This document shows, one piece after another, positions 7,785-9,114 of a stretch of DNA of 9,114 bases. Position numbers and translations under genes: made by a program. The notes under the pieces were generated by a model, which ran no database searches, had not been told where the DNA came from, and saw only the letters and a program-made list of their open reading frames with translations. Origin of the DNA: Streptosporangiaceae bacterium (lineage in GTDB: Bacteria; Actinomycetota; Actinomycetes; Streptosporangiales; Streptosporangiaceae); contig JASHSO010000223.1 in the NCBI GenBank assembly GCA_030038715.1, forward strand, positions 1 to 9,114, given 5' to 3'. Position 1 is the stretch's first letter. The number at the start of each line of letters is the position of its first letter.

Positions 7785-7800
7785 AGGGGGTGAGCCCCCT
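7785..7800. repeat. Inverted repeat IR2 covering the aroG start codon
   Basis: AGGGGG-TGAG-CCCCCT is a perfect 6-bp-arm inverted repeat directly abutting IR1, with the same arm and spacer lengths. The aroG GTG (7790-7792) lies at the arm/loop border. In a transcript starting upstream, this GC-rich hairpin would enclose the start codon. In a leaderless transcript starting at 7790, the left arm would be absent. No T-run follows, so it is not an intrinsic terminator. Confidence 0.55.
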
Positions 7801-9114
7801 TCTGCCAGCCCAGGAACTCGCGCTGCCGCCGGGCACGACTCCGAGCTGGCTTGGGCTGACCGCCGCGCAGCAGCCGGACTGGCCCGACCCGGCGCGCGTT
7901 CAGCAGGTCCTGGCCGAGCTGGCCGGGCTGCCGCCGCTCGTCTTCGCCGGCGAGTGTGACCTGCTCCGCGACCGGCTGGCCGCGGTCAGCCGCGGCGAGG
8001 CGTTCGTGCTGCAGGGCGGAGACTGCGCCGAGACCTTCGCCGGCGCCAGGGCCGACGCCGTCCGCGCCAAGCTGCAGACGATCCTGCAGATGGCAGTCGT
8101 GCTCACCTACGGCGCAAGCGTCCCGGTTGTGAAGATCGGCAGGCTGGCCGGGCAGTTCGCCAAGCCGAGGTCCGGGCTGACCGAGACCAGGGACGGCGTC
8201 GAGCTGCCGGCCTACCGCGGCGACGCCATCAACGGGTTCGATTTCACCGCGGCCTCCCGCACCCATGACCCGGACCGGATGCTCCGGGCGTACCACTGTG
8301 CCGCCGTGACGCTCAACCTGTGCCGGGCCTTCACCACAGGCGGCTACGCCGACCTGCACCAGGTGCATGCCTGGAACCGGGACTTCGTCATCAACAGCCC
8401 GTCCGGCCAGCGCTACGAGCGCCTAGCCGGGGAGATCGACCGGGCACTGTCCTTCATGCGCGCCTGCGGCATCGACTCCGAGGAACTGCGGACGGTGGAG
8501 TTCTACTCCAGCCACGAGGCGCTGCTGCTGCCGTACGAACAGGCCCTGACCAGGATCGACTCACGCACCGGCACCGCGTACGACGTGTCCGCGCATTTCC
8601 TGTGGATCGGCGAGCGGACCAGGGCCATCGACGGGGCGCACGTCGAGTTCGCGGCCAGCATCCGCAATCCGATCGGGGTCAAGATCGGCCCCGACGCAAC
8701 GCCAGATGACGTGTGCGCCCTGATCCGCCGGCTCAGCCCCGATGGCGAGCCGGGCCGCCTTACGCTCATCACCCGGCTCGGCGCAAGCCGGATCCGCACG
8801 GCGCTCCCGCCGCTGATCAGAGCAGTCCAGGCCGTAGGCATCCCGGTCGCCTGGGTCTGCGATCCCATGCACGGCAACACCTTTGAGGCGCCGAGCGGCC
8901 ACAAGACCCGTCACCTGCAGGACGTGCTGGATGAGGTCCAGGGGTTCTTCGAGGTGCACCGCAGCATCGGCACCCACCCCGGCGGCATTCATATCGAGTT
9001 CACCGGGGACAACGTGACCGAGTGCGTCGGCGGCAGCCACGAGATCATCCCCGAGGACCTGCACCAGCGCTACGAGACGGCCTGCGACCCGCGGCTTAAC
9101 CGCAGGCAGGCACT
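7790..9114 (+). CDS. aroG: Class II 3-deoxy-7-phosphoheptulonate (DAHP) synthase, last residues beyond window edge
   Basis: DAHP synthase condenses PEP with erythrose 4-phosphate, the entry step of the shikimate pathway. The frame runs from GTG 7790 to the right edge (441 codons); actinobacterial class II enzymes end about 10-15 residues after the ACDPRLN motif seen here, so it is nearly complete. Landmarks: QQPDWPD near residue 30, [10 protein letters not shown] (47-56), QGGDCAETF with metal ligand Cys79, [44 protein letters not shown] with His361, GGIHIEFTG with Glu403, and CDPRLN with Asp433. Cys79, His361, Glu403 and Asp433 match the Mn site of M. tuberculosis AroG with a constant offset of eight. 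The N-terminus is shorter than that enzyme and resembles Streptomyces forms; allosteric behaviour may therefore differ (inference). The GTG lacks a spaced SD, and in-frame upstream codons hold no ATG, GTG or TTG down to at least 7742. It is divergent from dxr. Confidence 0.97.
   Translation, partial: MSPLLPAQELALPPGTTPSWLGLTAAQQPDWPDPARVQQVLAELAGLPPLVFAGECDLLRDRLAAVSRGEAFVLQGGDCAETFAGARADAVRAKLQTILQMAVVLTYGASVPVVKIGRLAGQFAKPRSGLTETRDGVELPAYRGDAINGFDFTAASRTHDPDRMLRAYHCAAVTLNLCRAFTTGGYADLHQVHAWNRDFVINSPSGQRYERLAGEIDRALSFMRACGIDSEELRTVEFYSSHEALLLPYEQALTRIDSRTGTAYDVSAHFLWIGERTRAIDGAHVEFAASIRNPIGVKIGPDATPDDVCALIRRLSPDGEPGRLTLITRLGASRIRTALPPLIRAVQAVGIPVAWVCDPMHGNTFEAPSGHKTRHLQDVLDEVQGFFEVHRSIGTHPGGIHIEFTGDNVTECVGGSHEIIPEDLHQRYETACDPRLNRRQA

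Noticed and set aside
7616..8368. 250-codon minus-strand frame across dxr and aroG
   Set aside because: It spans the divergent junction and overlaps both real genes out of frame; its product has no recognisable domain.

Overview
The window is high-GC DNA of an actinobacterium. Codons are GC-rich at the third position, and long spurious open frames run on both strands. The gene content fits the phylum: a class II DAHP synthase, a HelR/HelD-type RNA polymerase recycling ATPase, a TAP-type S33 lipoprotein peptidase, and a dxr–rip1–ispG–GNAT cluster like the one around Rv2867c–Rv2870c in Mycobacterium tuberculosis. A genus cannot be fixed from the sequence. I see no mobile element, CRISPR array, tRNA or rRNA.

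Layout, right to left on the minus strand. dxr (about 7733 or 7769 down to 6522), rip1/rseP (6490–5186), ispG (5171–4035), a secreted lipoprotein alpha/beta-hydrolase (4006–2462) and a DUF4081-GNAT acetyltransferase (2430–1537) lie head to tail with gaps of only 14–31 nt, so they probably form one transcription unit. After a 100-nt gap comes helR (1436 to beyond the left edge), also on the minus strand with its own strong Shine-Dalgarno. On the plus strand a class II DAHP synthase (aroG, 7790 to beyond the right edge) diverges from dxr.

How the genes work together. Dxr and IspG catalyse an early and a late step of the MEP route to isopentenyl diphosphate. Rip1 is an intramembrane site-2 protease lodged between them, as in mycobacteria. 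The hydrolase is predicted to act outside the cytoplasmic membrane on peptides or esters. AroG opens the shikimate pathway. MEP-derived prenyl chains and chorismate meet in menaquinone, so the divergent dxr/aroG pair could be co-ordinated, but that is inference.

The most unusual part is the dxr/aroG junction. Two perfect 16-bp inverted repeats, each with 6-bp arms and a 4-nt spacer, abut at 7769–7784 and 7785–7800. The second covers the aroG start codon. The same 32 bp hold three GTGAG repeats, a six-codon mini-ORF whose stop overlaps the aroG start as GTGA, and a possible -10 placed for a leaderless aroG transcript. No wholly new multi-gene system is evident; the core genes belong to recognisable families.
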